Part shown: positions 40,222 through 49,882 of the stretch, in pieces
How the letters are laid out: each line of letters opens with the position of its first letter
Position numbering within the stretch: the first letter of the stretch is position 1
Origin: Bacteroidetes bacterium UBA1941
GTDB lineage: Bacteria > Bacteroidota > Bacteroidia > Chitinophagales > LD1
Assembly (NCBI GenBank): GCA_002336805.1
Contig: DDEZ01000012.1
Coordinates: forward strand, 383,594-447,593
Direction of reading: 5' to 3'
DNA: 64,000 nt
Translations under genes and position numbers: made by a program
The notes under the pieces: generated by a model
The model's input: only the letters and a program-made list of their open reading frames with translations
Told to the model about the DNA's origin: nothing
The model's database searches: none

Positions 40222-40383
40222 AGTGATGTATTAAGCCTTGCTAATGTAGGAATTGATTTCTGTTGAAACAGGGAAACGGGCTAACCGTTGTTTGTCAGCC
40301 ATTAAGGCCCGTTGGCAGAAAGAAAATCAGGAACAGGATTTTCGTCATTTGCCGGGAGGGTTCATTTACAGTAAATTCATACT

Positions 40384-41625
40384 ATGTCACTTATCACGCT
40401 GTCCATCCCCATCTTCTTCCTCCTCATAGGACTGGAGCTACTGATCACACGCATACAGGGTGTCAAGTACTATCGCTTCAACGATGCCATCACCAACCTC
40501 AGCTGTGGCATAGGCTCACAGATCACCGGCATCTTCATGCGCTTCCTCACCATCGGCGTCTATATCTGGATCTATGAGCACAGCCCACTGAAAGGCATCA
40601 TACCAAATGATCCGAAGCAGGCAGGCATCTACCTCGCAGTGATGGTCATCCTCTTCCTCGGTGTAGACTTCTTTTACTATTGGTTTCACAGGCTGGCACA
40701 TGAGATCTCTGTGATGTGGGGCAGCCATGTGGTACACCATCAGAGCGAGGAGTACAACCTGACCGTGGCGCTGCGCCAGGCCTGGGTGCAGGGTGCCTTC
40801 TCATGGGTGTTTTACCTGCCGCTGGCGGCGCTGGGTTTTGACCCGGCTATGTTTGTGACCATCGCATCGATACAGACGCTCTACCAGTTCTGGATACATA
40901 CCAAGGTGATCGGCCGTATGCCGCGCTGGTTTGAATACGTCTTCAACAGTCCTTCTCATCACCGCGTCCACCATGGCGTCAATCCTAAGTATATAGACAA
41001 GAACCATGCGGGTACGCTTATTATATGGGATAAGATGTTTGGCACCTTTCAGGAGGAGGAAGAGGAAGTGGTCTACGGCATCACTACGCAACCGAAAAGC
41101 TGGAATCCCGTCTTACTCAATGTCACCTACTGGTACGACCTGGCGAAAGAAGCCGGCAAAGCCGGAAACATAAGAGACGGCCTGCGGATGTTCTATCTCG
41201 CACCGGGCTGGAAGCCGCAAGAGATGGGAGGCATGCTGGCGTATAAGGAAGTAAGCACCGCCACCTTTCAAAAATACGATGCCGCCACCTCTCCGCAGAT
41301 GACTGCCTATATCTTATTCCAGTTTATACTGCTGCTGATAGGCGCATCGGTATTCCTCTTTTCTATCAAAGGCATGGACACTATCTATCTCGCCGCTATC
41401 TCAGTGCTGATCATCTTCTCGGTGCTGAATATAGGTGGCCTTTTTGAGAATCGCAGATGGGCGGTATGGGCAGAGGTACTGCGCGCTGTGGTGCTCTCCG
41501 GCGTTGTCTGTTTCTTTGTGTCAAAATATTTGGGCAATACCTATGCAATCATGGCAGCCAGCGTATATTTGCTGGTGGTCCTGACCTGGCTTTGGATCAA
41601 TACGAGAAAGTTAAATTTGAATTAA
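40384..41625 (+). CDS. Alkylglycerol monooxygenase-like membrane hydroxylase
   Basis: A 413-residue integral membrane protein of the fatty acid hydroxylase superfamily. Histidine boxes are HRLAHE, HVVHHQSEEYN and SPSHHRVHHGVNPKYID, with the IWDKMFGTF ending that is typical of the TMEM195/AGMO-like group; AGMO cleaves ether bonds of alkylglycerols. After the catalytic part, about 110 C-terminal residues add three hydrophobic helices (around ILFQFILLLIGASVFLF). The start at 40384 leads straight into the first helix. The gene 2 bases downstream is a paralogue without the C-terminal helices. Ether-lipid or other lipid substrate is inference. Confidence 0.87.
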   Translation: MSLITLSIPIFFLLIGLELLITRIQGVKYYRFNDAITNLSCGIGSQITGIFMRFLTIGVYIWIYEHSPLKGIIPNDPKQAGIYLAVMVILFLGVDFFYYWFHRLAHEISVMWGSHVVHHQSEEYNLTVALRQAWVQGAFSWVFYLPLAALGFDPAMFVTIASIQTLYQFWIHTKVIGRMPRWFEYVFNSPSHHRVHHGVNPKYIDKNHAGTLIIWDKMFGTFQEEEEEVVYGITTQPKSWNPVLLNVTYWYDLAKEAGKAGNIRDGLRMFYLAPGWKPQEMGGMLAYKEVSTATFQKYDAATSPQMTAYILFQFILLLIGASVFLFSIKGMDTIYLAAISVLIIFSVLNIGGLFENRRWAVWAEVLRAVVLSGVVCFFVSKYLGNTYAIMAASVYLLVVLTWLWINTRKLNLN

Positions 41626-41627
41626 TC

Positions 41628-42596
41628 ATGATATTAGACATCTTCAAAACTGTACCGCCTGAGACAGACCCTGTGCTGTATGCGATACCGTTTTTCCTGA
41701 TAGCCATAGGGACCGAACTCTATATCAACTACAAGGAGCAGCGCAACCTTTATTCTGACAGCAAGGAGGCCTTCTCCTCTATAGGCATGGGCCTCGGCTC
41801 TCTCGTGATCAATGTGGTGATGAAGGGCCTCGCCTACGGTGTGTACACACTGGTACATGACAATTTCGCCATCTTCCCGCAGCTGGCTCCGGCTAATATG
41901 GCTGAGTTTCTCACGCTACAGTGGCATATCTCACACTGGTGGGTATGGGTACTGCTACTCTTTGCAGATGACTTTACTTTCTACTGGCACCACCGCCTCA
42001 GCCATGAGGTGCGCGTACTCTGGGCCGCTCATGTCAATCACCATTCTTCGCAATCTTATAACCTCGCCACAGCCCTGCGTCAGAGCTGGGCAGAGCAGCT
42101 GTACAAGTATATCTGGTGGCTGTGGATGCCGCTGCTGGGCTTTGACCCGCTCATGATGCTGATGATGATGTCTGTGTCTCTGATCTACCAGTACTGGCCG
42201 CATACTGAGACCATAGGCAAACTGCCGCGCTGGTATGAGTTCATCTTCAATACCCCATCGCACCACCGCGTACACCACGCCTCCAATATCCGCTACCTGG
42301 ACCGCAACCATGGCGGCATCCTGATCATATGGGACAGGCTGTTTGGCACCTTTGCTGAGGAGCGGGATACGGAGAAGCCTGTCTATGGCATCACGACCAA
42401 TATCAATTCCTACAACCTGTTCAAGATAGCTGGTCATGAGTTTGCATCACTGGGCCGGGATATCAGCCGCGCTCCGAACTTCACTACCAAGATCAAGTAT
42501 ATCTTCATGCCACCGGGCTGGAGCCATGACGGCCCCGACCAGCGTGCAAAGACACTACGCAATAAACTCGCACAAAGCGAAAAACAAACATCTTAA
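41628..42596 (+). CDS. Alkylglycerol monooxygenase-like hydroxylase, tandem paralogue
   Basis: From ATG 41628, 2 bases after the previous stop, the product is 322 residues; the frame upstream lies in the previous gene and is not used. Boxes HRLSHE, HVNHHSSQSYN and TPSHHRVHHASNIRYLD line up with the upstream paralogue, as do ALRQSWAEQ, IYQYWPHTETIGKLPRWYE and IIWDRLFGTF. The C-terminal helices of the neighbour are missing; instead the protein ends in a charged tail (NKLAQSEKQTS). Tandem duplication followed by loss or gain of the C-terminal part is the simplest reading. The two could form a heteromer. Confidence 0.87.
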   Translation: MILDIFKTVPPETDPVLYAIPFFLIAIGTELYINYKEQRNLYSDSKEAFSSIGMGLGSLVINVVMKGLAYGVYTLVHDNFAIFPQLAPANMAEFLTLQWHISHWWVWVLLLFADDFTFYWHHRLSHEVRVLWAAHVNHHSSQSYNLATALRQSWAEQLYKYIWWLWMPLLGFDPLMMLMMMSVSLIYQYWPHTETIGKLPRWYEFIFNTPSHHRVHHASNIRYLDRNHGGILIIWDRLFGTFAEERDTEKPVYGITTNINSYNLFKIAGHEFASLGRDISRAPNFTTKIKYIFMPPGWSHDGPDQRAKTLRNKLAQSEKQTS

Positions 42597-42613
42597 AATC
42601 CGGTTCTATCCAC

Positions 42614-43123
42614 ATGAGGTCTATCATCGTCTTGTCCCTTATCGCTCTTTCATCTCTGATCCTGCCTTCGTGCAAGTACTCCTATAAAGATGAACTGATC
42701 AATGTAAACAATGCCTTTACTGTATCTGTACCAGACTACCTCTCCAAGTGTGATGACCTGAAGCCAGGCGCAGAGTTTCAATACTGCAACCGCTTTCGCA
42801 ATACCTATGCTGTAGCTTTCTCCGGCTCCAAAGACAAGGCGTTTCCTGCATACTATGATGAGCAGCTCGGCATCATCAAAAAGGTACTGGAAAAGCCGAT
42901 GGTAAACGACTCTACAGCTATAGAGCTGCCTGGTGCTAAAGGCGTACACACTGAGCTGGCCGGCAAGATGCAAGGCGAAATGATCTACTACAGCGTACTG
43001 ACGCTGGAGGCCAGGGACAAGTACTACCAGTACTGCATCTGGACACGCGGCGAGGACCGTAAGCTGCGCTATGGCAAAGACATTGATAAGATGCTCCTGT
43101 CATTTAAGCTGATCAACCCATAA
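42614..43123 (+). CDS. Unknown lipoprotein in the hydroxylase operon
   Basis: I do not recognise the family. The 169-residue product has a lipoprotein signal (MRSIIVLSLIALSSLILPSC) with a good lipobox, so it is anchored in a membrane facing the periplasm. The mature part is mixed alpha/beta (NAFTVSVPDYLSKCDDL, FRNTYAVAFSGSKD, YYSVLTLEARDKYYQYCIW, DIDKMLLSFKLI), similar in layout to small PsbP/DcrB-like lipoproteins of Bacteroidota. The start is 17 bases after the second hydroxylase, so the three genes likely form one operon. Role unknown; a link to lipid oxidation is inference only. Confidence 0.75.
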   Translation: MRSIIVLSLIALSSLILPSCKYSYKDELINVNNAFTVSVPDYLSKCDDLKPGAEFQYCNRFRNTYAVAFSGSKDKAFPAYYDEQLGIIKKVLEKPMVNDSTAIELPGAKGVHTELAGKMQGEMIYYSVLTLEARDKYYQYCIWTRGEDRKLRYGKDIDKMLLSFKLINP

Positions 43124-43197
43124 GAGGCGCTGCAGTGTGGCTTTTTGTCACAGCTTTGTCATAATACCCTCTGAGATTCTTAAAAATGATCGTACTC

Positions 43198-43229
43198 ATT
43201 GCTAGTGCGCAAATCGTGATATAGGTTTG
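43198..43229 (+). promoter_or_regulatory. Candidate Bacteroidota promoter
   Basis: ATTG (43198-43201) and TAGGTTTG (43222-43229) are separated by 20 bases, a good fit to the TTG...N17-23...TAnnTTTG promoter pattern of Bacteroidota. It would start transcription about 30 bases before the T9SS gene at 43265. Confidence 0.45.
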
Positions 43230-43264
43230 CCCCGTGATCATTAATTAAATAAAAAACACATTTG

Positions 43265-44170
43265 ATGAAAAAGGTATTTATACTCCTTGCTACTTCTATT
43301 ATGACTATCGGCGCCTATGCACAGCAAGTGCCAAACGGCGGCTTTGAAAACTGGAACGACTCTATCAATCCTATAGGCTGGAATACACTGGCCAATGGTT
43401 TTGGCCCGCAATACAGCTATTTCGCTGCAAAGGATACAAATCCTATGACCCACGTAGAGGGCCTCGCCTCTCTCCGTATGAAAACTGACTCTGTATTCGT
43501 ACCTGCCCCTAGCATCCTGCGCTCCTATGTAGGCCTCGGCACTATCAATGTAGCACAGGGCGCTCCTGTATTCAGCGGTACTCCATTCAGCAGGAAGCCT
43601 GATACACTGTATATGGCATACGCATACATCCCGGGCGCTGGCCTCGACTCAGCCACTGTGCAGATCAACCTGCGTCAGGGCAGTACTTCACTCTTTACAG
43701 CAGGCACCAAGCTCTTCTACATGCCGCCAGCTCCACAGGGCGGTCTCCTGGCCTTCCCACTCACCGGCCTCTATAGCGGTACAGGTACACCTGATACGCT
43801 GAATATCGTATTCAAGTCAGGCAAGAGCGCTACAGGTACTGAGTATGGCTCTACACTCTGGGTAGATGACGTACACTTCAACGATACTGTAGCTGTAGTA
43901 AACGGCATCCATGACATCAACACCGCTGCCGCTGTCAATGCATATCCTAATCCGGCTAACAACACTGTGAATATAGTAGTAGCACAGTCTGAGACTGGCA
44001 GCACGCTGCAGATAGCAGACCTCACAGGCCGCGTAGTCTATACCGGCACCCTGAGCAGCCTGACCAATGCTATAGATGTAGCAAATCTTCCTACCGGCAT
44101 CTACGCTCTCAATATCCGCAGCAATGACCACCTGACCATCTACAAAGGCAAGATCTCTGTAGCACACTAA
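43265..44170 (+). CDS. Secreted protein with T9SS type A tail
   Basis: From ATG 43265 (a TTG codon lies directly before it) the product is 301 residues with a signal peptide (MKKVFILLATSIMTIGAYAQ). The mature part begins QVPNGGFENWND and resembles the PCMD/carbohydrate-binding jelly-roll type of Bacteroidota outer proteins (YMAYAYIPGAGLDSATVQINL, STLWVDDVHFND). The end is a T9SS type A sorting domain: AYPNPANNTVNIVVA, LQIADLTGRVVYTG, LPTGIYALNIRS. It likely acts on or binds surface glycans, which is inference. A bidirectional terminator separates it from the convergent arginine decarboxylase gene. Confidence 0.88.
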   Translation: MKKVFILLATSIMTIGAYAQQVPNGGFENWNDSINPIGWNTLANGFGPQYSYFAAKDTNPMTHVEGLASLRMKTDSVFVPAPSILRSYVGLGTINVAQGAPVFSGTPFSRKPDTLYMAYAYIPGAGLDSATVQINLRQGSTSLFTAGTKLFYMPPAPQGGLLAFPLTGLYSGTGTPDTLNIVFKSGKSATGTEYGSTLWVDDVHFNDTVAVVNGIHDINTAAAVNAYPNPANNTVNIVVAQSETGSTLQIADLTGRVVYTGTLSSLTNAIDVANLPTGIYALNIRSNDHLTIYKGKISVAH

Positions 44171-44185
44171 TCAACGCCAAACCCT

Positions 44186-44229
44186 ATAAATGAATAAGCC
44201 CTATCTCGCGATAGGGCTTATTCATTTAT
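44186..44229. terminator. Bidirectional terminator between convergent genes
   Basis: A perfect 20-bp stem: ATAAATGAATAAGCCCTATC (44186-44205) with its reverse complement (44210-44229), four-base loop TCGC. The AT-rich outer arms supply T runs in both directions. It serves both the T9SS gene and the arginine decarboxylase gene. Confidence 0.92.
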
Positions 44230-44243
44230 GATATGTCAGCTTC

Positions 44244-45638
44244 TTAGTAGCCCAGTATCTTTAGCATACTCTCGGCGGTCTGCTCCTCTGAGAAGAGCTT
44301 ATAGGATAGTTTGCCTTTATTCTCATCTATGAGCAGGTGCGGAGGCGATGGGAGCAGGCAGTGCTTGATACCACCGTAGCCACTCAGCGTATCCTGATAG
44401 GCACCCGTGTGGAAGAAGCCGATATACAGCTTCTCATTATCCTTGATATTGGGCAGGTATACCTGGTTGATATGGGCGTCAGAGTTATAGTAGTCGCCTA
44501 CATCACAGGTGATACCGCCGAGGTTTACCTGTTTGTATTCTGCATTCCAGTTATTGATAGGCAGCATGATGAAGCGCTGCGCCAGGCCCCAGATGTCGGG
44601 AAGGTTATTCATCAGTGAGCCATCCAGCATATACCAGGTCTCCCGGTCATTCTGCTGCTTCTGGCCCAGCACGGAGAATATCACCGCGCCGCTCTCCCCT
44701 ACAGTATAGCTGCCAAACTCTGTATAGATATCCGGCTCATCCACGCCTTCATCCATACATTCATTCTTGATCTGGCTCACGATCTCATTGATCATATACT
44801 CATAGTCAAAATCAAATGCCAACGACTGCTTGATAGGCATGCCTCCACCGAGATTGATCGTAGTGAGGTCAGGGCATATTTTCTTGAGGTCAGTGTAGAT
44901 GCGCAGTGCCTTGTGAAACTCCGTCCAGTAGTAGTTCACATCCTTGATGCCCGTATCTATGAAGAAGTGGAGCATCTTCAGCTTGTACTTCGGATTGTCA
45001 TGTATCTTCTGCTGGTAGAATGGGATGATGTCATTCACCCGGATACCGAGGCGTGAGGTATAGAACTCATACTTAGGCTCCTCCTCTGCTGCTATGCGCA
45101 TGCCGAGCTGCAGCGGCTCGCCATCCAGCGCCTTATACTTATCCAGTTCATCCAGATTGTCGAGTACGGTGATGATATTCTTGTAGCCGTCCTTGATCGC
45201 GTCTATGATATTATCCTGATACTTCTGCGGCTTGAAGCCATTGCAGATGATGGTGATATCTTTGGTGATCTTGCCGCTTTCCTCCAGGCTCTTGATGATA
45301 TTAAAGTCAAAGGCCGATGAGGTCTCGATATTGACCTTGCTCTTCAGCGCCTCCTCCAGCACAAAGGAGAAGTGAGAGCTCTTGGTACAGTAGCAGTAGT
45401 GATAGTTGCCCTTGTAGTCCAGATTGGCTATGGACGAGTTGAATAGCCTGCGGGCGCGCTGTATCTGCTGGCTGATCTTGGGCAGGTAGGTGATACGCAG
45501 CGGCGTACCATACTCCTTGATGATGTCCATCAGTGGCAGGTTATTGAACCGCAGCGCATTGTTGTCTACAGTAAACTCCTTCTGAGGAAAATCGAACGTC
45601 TGCTCGATCAGGTCTTTGTATTTTGGATTCTTGTGCAT
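44244..45638 (-). CDS. speA: PLP-dependent arginine decarboxylase (fold III, Bacteroidota type)
   Basis: The enzyme decarboxylates arginine to agmatine at the head of polyamine synthesis. The 464-residue product has the fold III PLP barrel with the Schiff-base Lys86 in YHYCYCTKSSHF, ICNGFKPQKYQD, the PLP-phosphate region INLGGGMPIK, and the C-terminal substrate/PLP contacts GITCDVGDYYNSD and GAYQDTLSG. It is shorter than E. coli SpeA (about 630) but equals the form in Bacteroidota that is annotated as arginine decarboxylase. Distinction from other fold III decarboxylases rests on overall resemblance. It is divergent from argS, with 105 bases between starts, an apt pairing around arginine. Confidence 0.88.
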   Translation of the reverse strand: MHKNPKYKDLIEQTFDFPQKEFTVDNNALRFNNLPLMDIIKEYGTPLRITYLPKISQQIQRARRLFNSSIANLDYKGNYHYCYCTKSSHFSFVLEEALKSKVNIETSSAFDFNIIKSLEESGKITKDITIICNGFKPQKYQDNIIDAIKDGYKNIITVLDNLDELDKYKALDGEPLQLGMRIAAEEEPKYEFYTSRLGIRVNDIIPFYQQKIHDNPKYKLKMLHFFIDTGIKDVNYYWTEFHKALRIYTDLKKICPDLTTINLGGGMPIKQSLAFDFDYEYMINEIVSQIKNECMDEGVDEPDIYTEFGSYTVGESGAVIFSVLGQKQQNDRETWYMLDGSLMNNLPDIWGLAQRFIMLPINNWNAEYKQVNLGGITCDVGDYYNSDAHINQVYLPNIKDNEKLYIGFFHTGAYQDTLSGYGGIKHCLLPSPPHLLIDENKGKLSYKLFSEEQTAESMLKILGY

Positions 45639-45743
45639 CTGTGCTGGAAAATTGCCTGCGAAATTAATGCATTTATCAGTTATCGGCCTGACATTCTTCT
45701 TTGTCTGCCGGCTGTCTTTTTTTCTTAGTAATATTGCGAAATC

Positions 45744-47546
45744 ATGAATATCGAGCAGCTCTTAAAATCAGCGACAGCAGCCGTTTTCACCGACCTTTTT
45801 GGCGGTGAGGTGGCCGAAAGCGCCATTACGATCAATCAGACCAAGAAGGAGTTTGAAGGAGACTATACCATCGTCACCTTTCCCCTGATCAAGGTATCTA
45901 AGAAATCCCCCGAGGAGACCGGCACTATGATCGGTGAGGCGCTGCGACAGAAGCTCGATATTGTAGCAAAGTATAATGTGGTCAAGGGCTTTCTGAATAT
46001 CAGCTTTACAGACCGCTTCTGGTCGGAGCGTCTGGCAGAGCTGAATGCGGAGGACTTCAACGCCCTTCCTGCCAATGGCAAGAAGGTACTGCTGGAATAT
46101 TGCAGCCCCAATACCAATAAACCACTGCACATAGGCCATGTACGCAATATGCTGCTGGGCTACTCCATGACCCAGGTGATGAAGGCCAACGGCTATGACG
46201 TGACCACCGTGAGCATCTACAACGACCGTGGTATAGCTATCTGCAAATCTATGGCCGCCTACATAGAGCGCGGCAACGGCGCTACACCAGCGTCTACCGG
46301 CATCAAGGGCGACCATCTGATCGGCGACTACTATGTGCTTTTTGGCCAGATAGTAGAGGAGCAGCTGCGTGCTATGCACAATATACCTGCTGACCAGAAT
46401 GTATATAAAACATTGGGCAAGGATAAAGAAGTAGCAGAGCAGGAGACACCGATCTTTGCAAAGGCAAAAGATCTGCTGCTGAAGTGGGAAGCCGGTGATA
46501 CTGAGACTCTCGCCCTCTGGAAGAAGATGAATAGCTGGGTCTATGCCGGCTATCAGGTGACGTATGACATGATGGGCGTGTCTTTTGACAAGGACTACTA
46601 TGAGTCGCAGACATACACACTGGGCAAAGACATCATAGATGAAGGGCTGGCGAAGGGCGTCTTCTACAAGCGCCCGGATGGTGCTGTAGCCATAGACCTG
46701 ACTCCTGATGGGCTAGACGAGAAAATCATGCTCCGCAGCGATGGCACCTCGCTGTATATGACGCAGGACCTCGGCACCGCGCAGGTGCGCTATGACGAGT
46801 GGCACATGGACAAGATGATCTATGTGGTGGCCAATGAGCAAGACTACCACTTTAAAGTACTCAAGCTCTGCCTGGAGAAACTAGGCAAGAGCTGGGCAGA
46901 GGGCATACACCACCTCTCCTACGCGCTGGTAGAGTCTCCTACCGGCCGCTTCAAATCACGTGAGGGCAAGACGGCAGATGCTGATGACCTGATAGCAGAT
47001 GTACTCCAGATAGCAGAGCAGAAAACGAACGAACTGGGCAAGGTGGATGGTTTCAGCGAAGCTGAAGCGAAGGCGCTCTATAAAACTATCGGCCTCGGCG
47101 CGCTGAAGTACTTTATCCTGCGCGTGAATCCGTATAAGAAGATGATCTTTAATACCGAGGAGTCGATTGACTTTCACGGGCATACGGGGCCGTTTATCCA
47201 GTACTCACATGCGCGTATCAGGTCTATCATCCGTAAGTATGCGAGTGATGTAAATACGTCTGACATACATACTGCGCTGCAGCCTACCGAGCGTGAGCTG
47301 ATGCTGCAGCTGTATGAATATCCCAATGTACTCAGGTCTGCCGCTGATAAGTATGACCCGGCAGAAGTGGCCAACTATGCCTATAACATCGCCAAGCTCT
47401 TCAATAAGTTTTACAATGAAGTGCCAATACTCACCGCACCTACGCAGCAGGAGAAAGACCTGCGTATCCTGCTCTCCAAAGTGACAGGAGATACGATCAG
47501 AAAGGCGATGGTGCTGCTCGGTATAGAAGTGCCGGAGAAGATGTAA
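45744..47546 (+). CDS. argS: Arginyl-tRNA synthetase
   Basis: This class I synthetase charges tRNA-Arg. The 600-residue product has the N-terminal Add-1 tRNA-binding domain (about residues 1-90), the HIGH motif in SPNTNKPLHIGHVRNMLLG, the usual Tyr/Asp-rich catalytic region (YVVANEQDYHFKVL), the KMSKS-like loop degenerated to FKSREGKTADAD as often in ArgRS, and the DALR anticodon-binding domain to the end (YNIAKLFNKFYNEVPIL). Length fits. It converges with the TPR gene with one base between stops. A TAATATTG at the start region resembles a -7 box. Confidence 0.97.
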   Translation: MNIEQLLKSATAAVFTDLFGGEVAESAITINQTKKEFEGDYTIVTFPLIKVSKKSPEETGTMIGEALRQKLDIVAKYNVVKGFLNISFTDRFWSERLAELNAEDFNALPANGKKVLLEYCSPNTNKPLHIGHVRNMLLGYSMTQVMKANGYDVTTVSIYNDRGIAICKSMAAYIERGNGATPASTGIKGDHLIGDYYVLFGQIVEEQLRAMHNIPADQNVYKTLGKDKEVAEQETPIFAKAKDLLLKWEAGDTETLALWKKMNSWVYAGYQVTYDMMGVSFDKDYYESQTYTLGKDIIDEGLAKGVFYKRPDGAVAIDLTPDGLDEKIMLRSDGTSLYMTQDLGTAQVRYDEWHMDKMIYVVANEQDYHFKVLKLCLEKLGKSWAEGIHHLSYALVESPTGRFKSREGKTADADDLIADVLQIAEQKTNELGKVDGFSEAEAKALYKTIGLGALKYFILRVNPYKKMIFNTEESIDFHGHTGPFIQYSHARIRSIIRKYASDVNTSDIHTALQPTERELMLQLYEYPNVLRSAADKYDPAEVANYAYNIAKLFNKFYNEVPILTAPTQQEKDLRILLSKVTGDTIRKAMVLLGIEVPEKM

Positions 47547-47547
47547 G

Positions 47548-48861
47548 CTACTCTTGTATTAGCGTGATATTGTTCTTGTCAATATCATTAGCCTTATCGA
47601 GATTATCCTTTGCCTGCTTGCGCTGGCCGGTTCCTTTGTAAGCCAGGTAGAGCTGATAGTAGGCGCGGCCATAGCGGCTGTCCAGAGACACTGCCCTATT
47701 TCCAAATTCTATTGCCTTCTGGTAGTTGCCTAGCTTATTGGCAGAGATGGCTACGTAGAGCATTACCTCCTTATCGTCCCACAGCGTTTTGGAGGCTTTC
47801 TCAAAACAATCTATGGCAAAGGTGTACTTCTCCGTATTGTAATAGGCGATACCTAGCTTGCGCAGGCCGTCTGCATTGTCAGGCGCCTTTACGACAAAAG
47901 CTTCGAGATAGGTGATGGCATTATTCCACTGCCCGGCACGCAGGCAGAGATCACCGAGGCGATAGTTGACGCGCTCATTGCTTTTGCTATCCTGGTATAC
48001 CTGCTCGTAATATTTCTTAGCCCTATCATACTCGCCTGACATGTAGTAGATATCTGCCAGCATGCGGACGATGTCCTTATCCTTTGGCATAGACTCGAGT
48101 GCATGCTCCAGATTTTTGGCGGCACTGCTATAGTCCTCCAATTCATACTGCGTCTTACCCAGATTGAAGTAGGCGAGATTATAGTCCTTATCAAACTTAA
48201 TGCACTGCTTAAAGTTGTCGCGGGCAGCCAGGTAGTTGCCAGTCAGAAACTCGCATACGCCTATCCAGTTGTATATCTCTGCCCGGCGCGGCTCCTTGGC
48301 TATTACAGCTTCGTAGGCTTCTATGGCTTCATCATACTTTTTGAGATAGTAGAGCGCTGTGCCGTAGTAATAGTAGACCGAACTATCGCCCGGGCGCGCA
48401 GAGAGGTAGCTCTTATAGCAGGCAGCCGCAGAGTCATAGCTCTCCCGATCCATAAAATAATCTCCCAGCTGGCGTATCTCATTGGCTGCTTCATTGGCCA
48501 GGCGCATGCGTGGGCGCTCTATGAATTTGTCGTGCTTTAAAGGTTTAGGCGCCTCCTCAAGTGTAGGCGGCTGTATCATGGGGCGGCGATCATTGCCGCC
48601 AAACTTCTCGATCTTGAGGCGCATCTTATTGGCCAGCTCCTTAGAGCCCATAGAGTCGTAGCTCATACGGAGGATGTTGGTTACATCCTTGTCATCCGGT
48701 TTGAGCGATGAGGCCTGCTGGAGATTGAAGACGGCCTCGAGATAGTTCTTTTCGTAAAACTGTACAGTACCCAGAGACTTGAAGTACTGGAAGTCCCTGG
48801 TCTGAGCCGACGCACCTATGGCTGCGCAGAGCGATAGGATGATGAGTAGCAATTTCCGCAT
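47548..48861 (-). CDS. Secreted tetratricopeptide-repeat protein
   Basis: A 437-residue protein with a signal peptide (MRKLLLIILSLCAAIGASAQ) and at least nine tetratricopeptide repeats: one near residues 25-60 and the rest from about 130 to the end (for example YYFMDRESYDSAAACYKSYL-type and AYFNLGKTQYELEDYSSAAKNL). A proline-rich linker with basic charges (PMIQPPTLEEAPKPLKHDK) separates the first from the others. TPR arrays bind peptides or hold complexes together; here in the periplasm or on the surface. The partner is unknown. It is downstream of and co-directional with the fadB-like gene, with a 128-base gap. Confidence 0.88.
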   Translation of the reverse strand: MRKLLLIILSLCAAIGASAQTRDFQYFKSLGTVQFYEKNYLEAVFNLQQASSLKPDDKDVTNILRMSYDSMGSKELANKMRLKIEKFGGNDRRPMIQPPTLEEAPKPLKHDKFIERPRMRLANEAANEIRQLGDYFMDRESYDSAAACYKSYLSARPGDSSVYYYYGTALYYLKKYDEAIEAYEAVIAKEPRRAEIYNWIGVCEFLTGNYLAARDNFKQCIKFDKDYNLAYFNLGKTQYELEDYSSAAKNLEHALESMPKDKDIVRMLADIYYMSGEYDRAKKYYEQVYQDSKSNERVNYRLGDLCLRAGQWNNAITYLEAFVVKAPDNADGLRKLGIAYYNTEKYTFAIDCFEKASKTLWDDKEVMLYVAISANKLGNYQKAIEFGNRAVSLDSRYGRAYYQLYLAYKGTGQRKQAKDNLDKANDIDKNNITLIQE

Positions 48862-48989
48862 CGGGTTCTGGTCTGGTGGTTATTGAGTTACAGTTCTATC
48901 AATACGGACTCTTGTGTAAAAAGTTCGTACGCTATGCTTCTAAAAGTAAGGAATATCCTTTGACCGGCAAACTACAGTCCGCCCATTCT

Positions 48990-49880
48990 CTATTTCAAAA
49001 ACATAGGCGATACTGCTGCATCCTTTGAACCGGCGGTATACTTGTAAAACCCTTCACCGCTCTTGGCACCGAGATAGCCAGCTGTGACCATATTGACCAG
49101 CAGCGGGCATGGTGCATACTTAGGATTGCCAAAACCATCATGCAGTACGCGCAGGATAGCCAGGCATACATCGAGTCCGATGAAATCTGCCAGCTGCAGC
49201 GGGCCCATAGGATGTGCCATGCCGAGCTTCATCACGGTGTCTATCTCCTGTACACCAGCTACGCCCTCATACAGAGAGTAGATAGCCTCATTGATCATCG
49301 GCATCAGTATCCTGTTTGCTATGAAGCCGGGATAGTCATTGACCTCTGTAGGTATCTTGCCTAGCTTGACCGATAGGTCCATGATCTGCTTTGTCACCTC
49401 ATCAGAGGTAGCATAGCCGCGTATCACTTCTATCAGCTTCATGACCGGTACGGGATTCATAAAGTGCATACCTATCACCTTGTCCGGGCGCTTGGTCACG
49501 GAGGCGATGCGTGTGATAGAGATAGAGCTGGTATTAGTAGCCAGTATTGCAGATGCCGGAGCAGCTGCATCTATCTGCTGAAATATTTTGAGCTTCAGGT
49601 CTATATTCTCGGTAGCTGCTTCTACCACTAGTGATGCGTCTGCACAGGCGGTAGCGAGATCCGTTTGAGGAGTCAGGTTCCTGAGCGTGTCAGCTTTCTT
49701 TGCCTCATCTATAGATCCTTTGGCTACCATGCGATCCAGGTTCTTAGTGATGGTGGCTGTCGCCTTATCCAGTGCTTCTTGTTTCACATCTACCAGCTGT
49801 ACGCTGTATCCGTTCATGGCAAATACGTGCGCTATGCCATTGCCCATGGTGCCGGCACCCAGCACTACTACTTTCTCCAT
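48990..49880 (-). CDS. 3-hydroxybutyryl-CoA dehydrogenase
   Basis: This NAD(P)-linked enzyme interconverts 3-hydroxyacyl-CoA and acetoacetyl-type CoA in fatty-acid or butyrate metabolism. The 296-residue product has the Rossmann start KVVVLGAGTMGNGIAHVFA, LVVEAATENIDLK, the catalytic histidine region IGMHFMNPVPVMKLIEVI, NDYPGFIANRILMPMINEA and the dimerisation/C-terminal region LGMAHPMGPLQLADFIGLD. The length equals stand-alone Hbd, not the fused FadB. It begins 2 bases after the stop of the T9SS M1 peptidase upstream, so both are probably on one transcript, though their functions look unrelated. Confidence 0.94.
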   Translation of the reverse strand: MEKVVVLGAGTMGNGIAHVFAMNGYSVQLVDVKQEALDKATATITKNLDRMVAKGSIDEAKKADTLRNLTPQTDLATACADASLVVEAATENIDLKLKIFQQIDAAAPASAILATNTSSISITRIASVTKRPDKVIGMHFMNPVPVMKLIEVIRGYATSDEVTKQIMDLSVKLGKIPTEVNDYPGFIANRILMPMINEAIYSLYEGVAGVQEIDTVMKLGMAHPMGPLQLADFIGLDVCLAILRVLHDGFGNPKYAPCPLLVNMVTAGYLGAKSGEGFYKYTAGSKDAAVSPMFLK

Positions 49881-49882
49881 TA

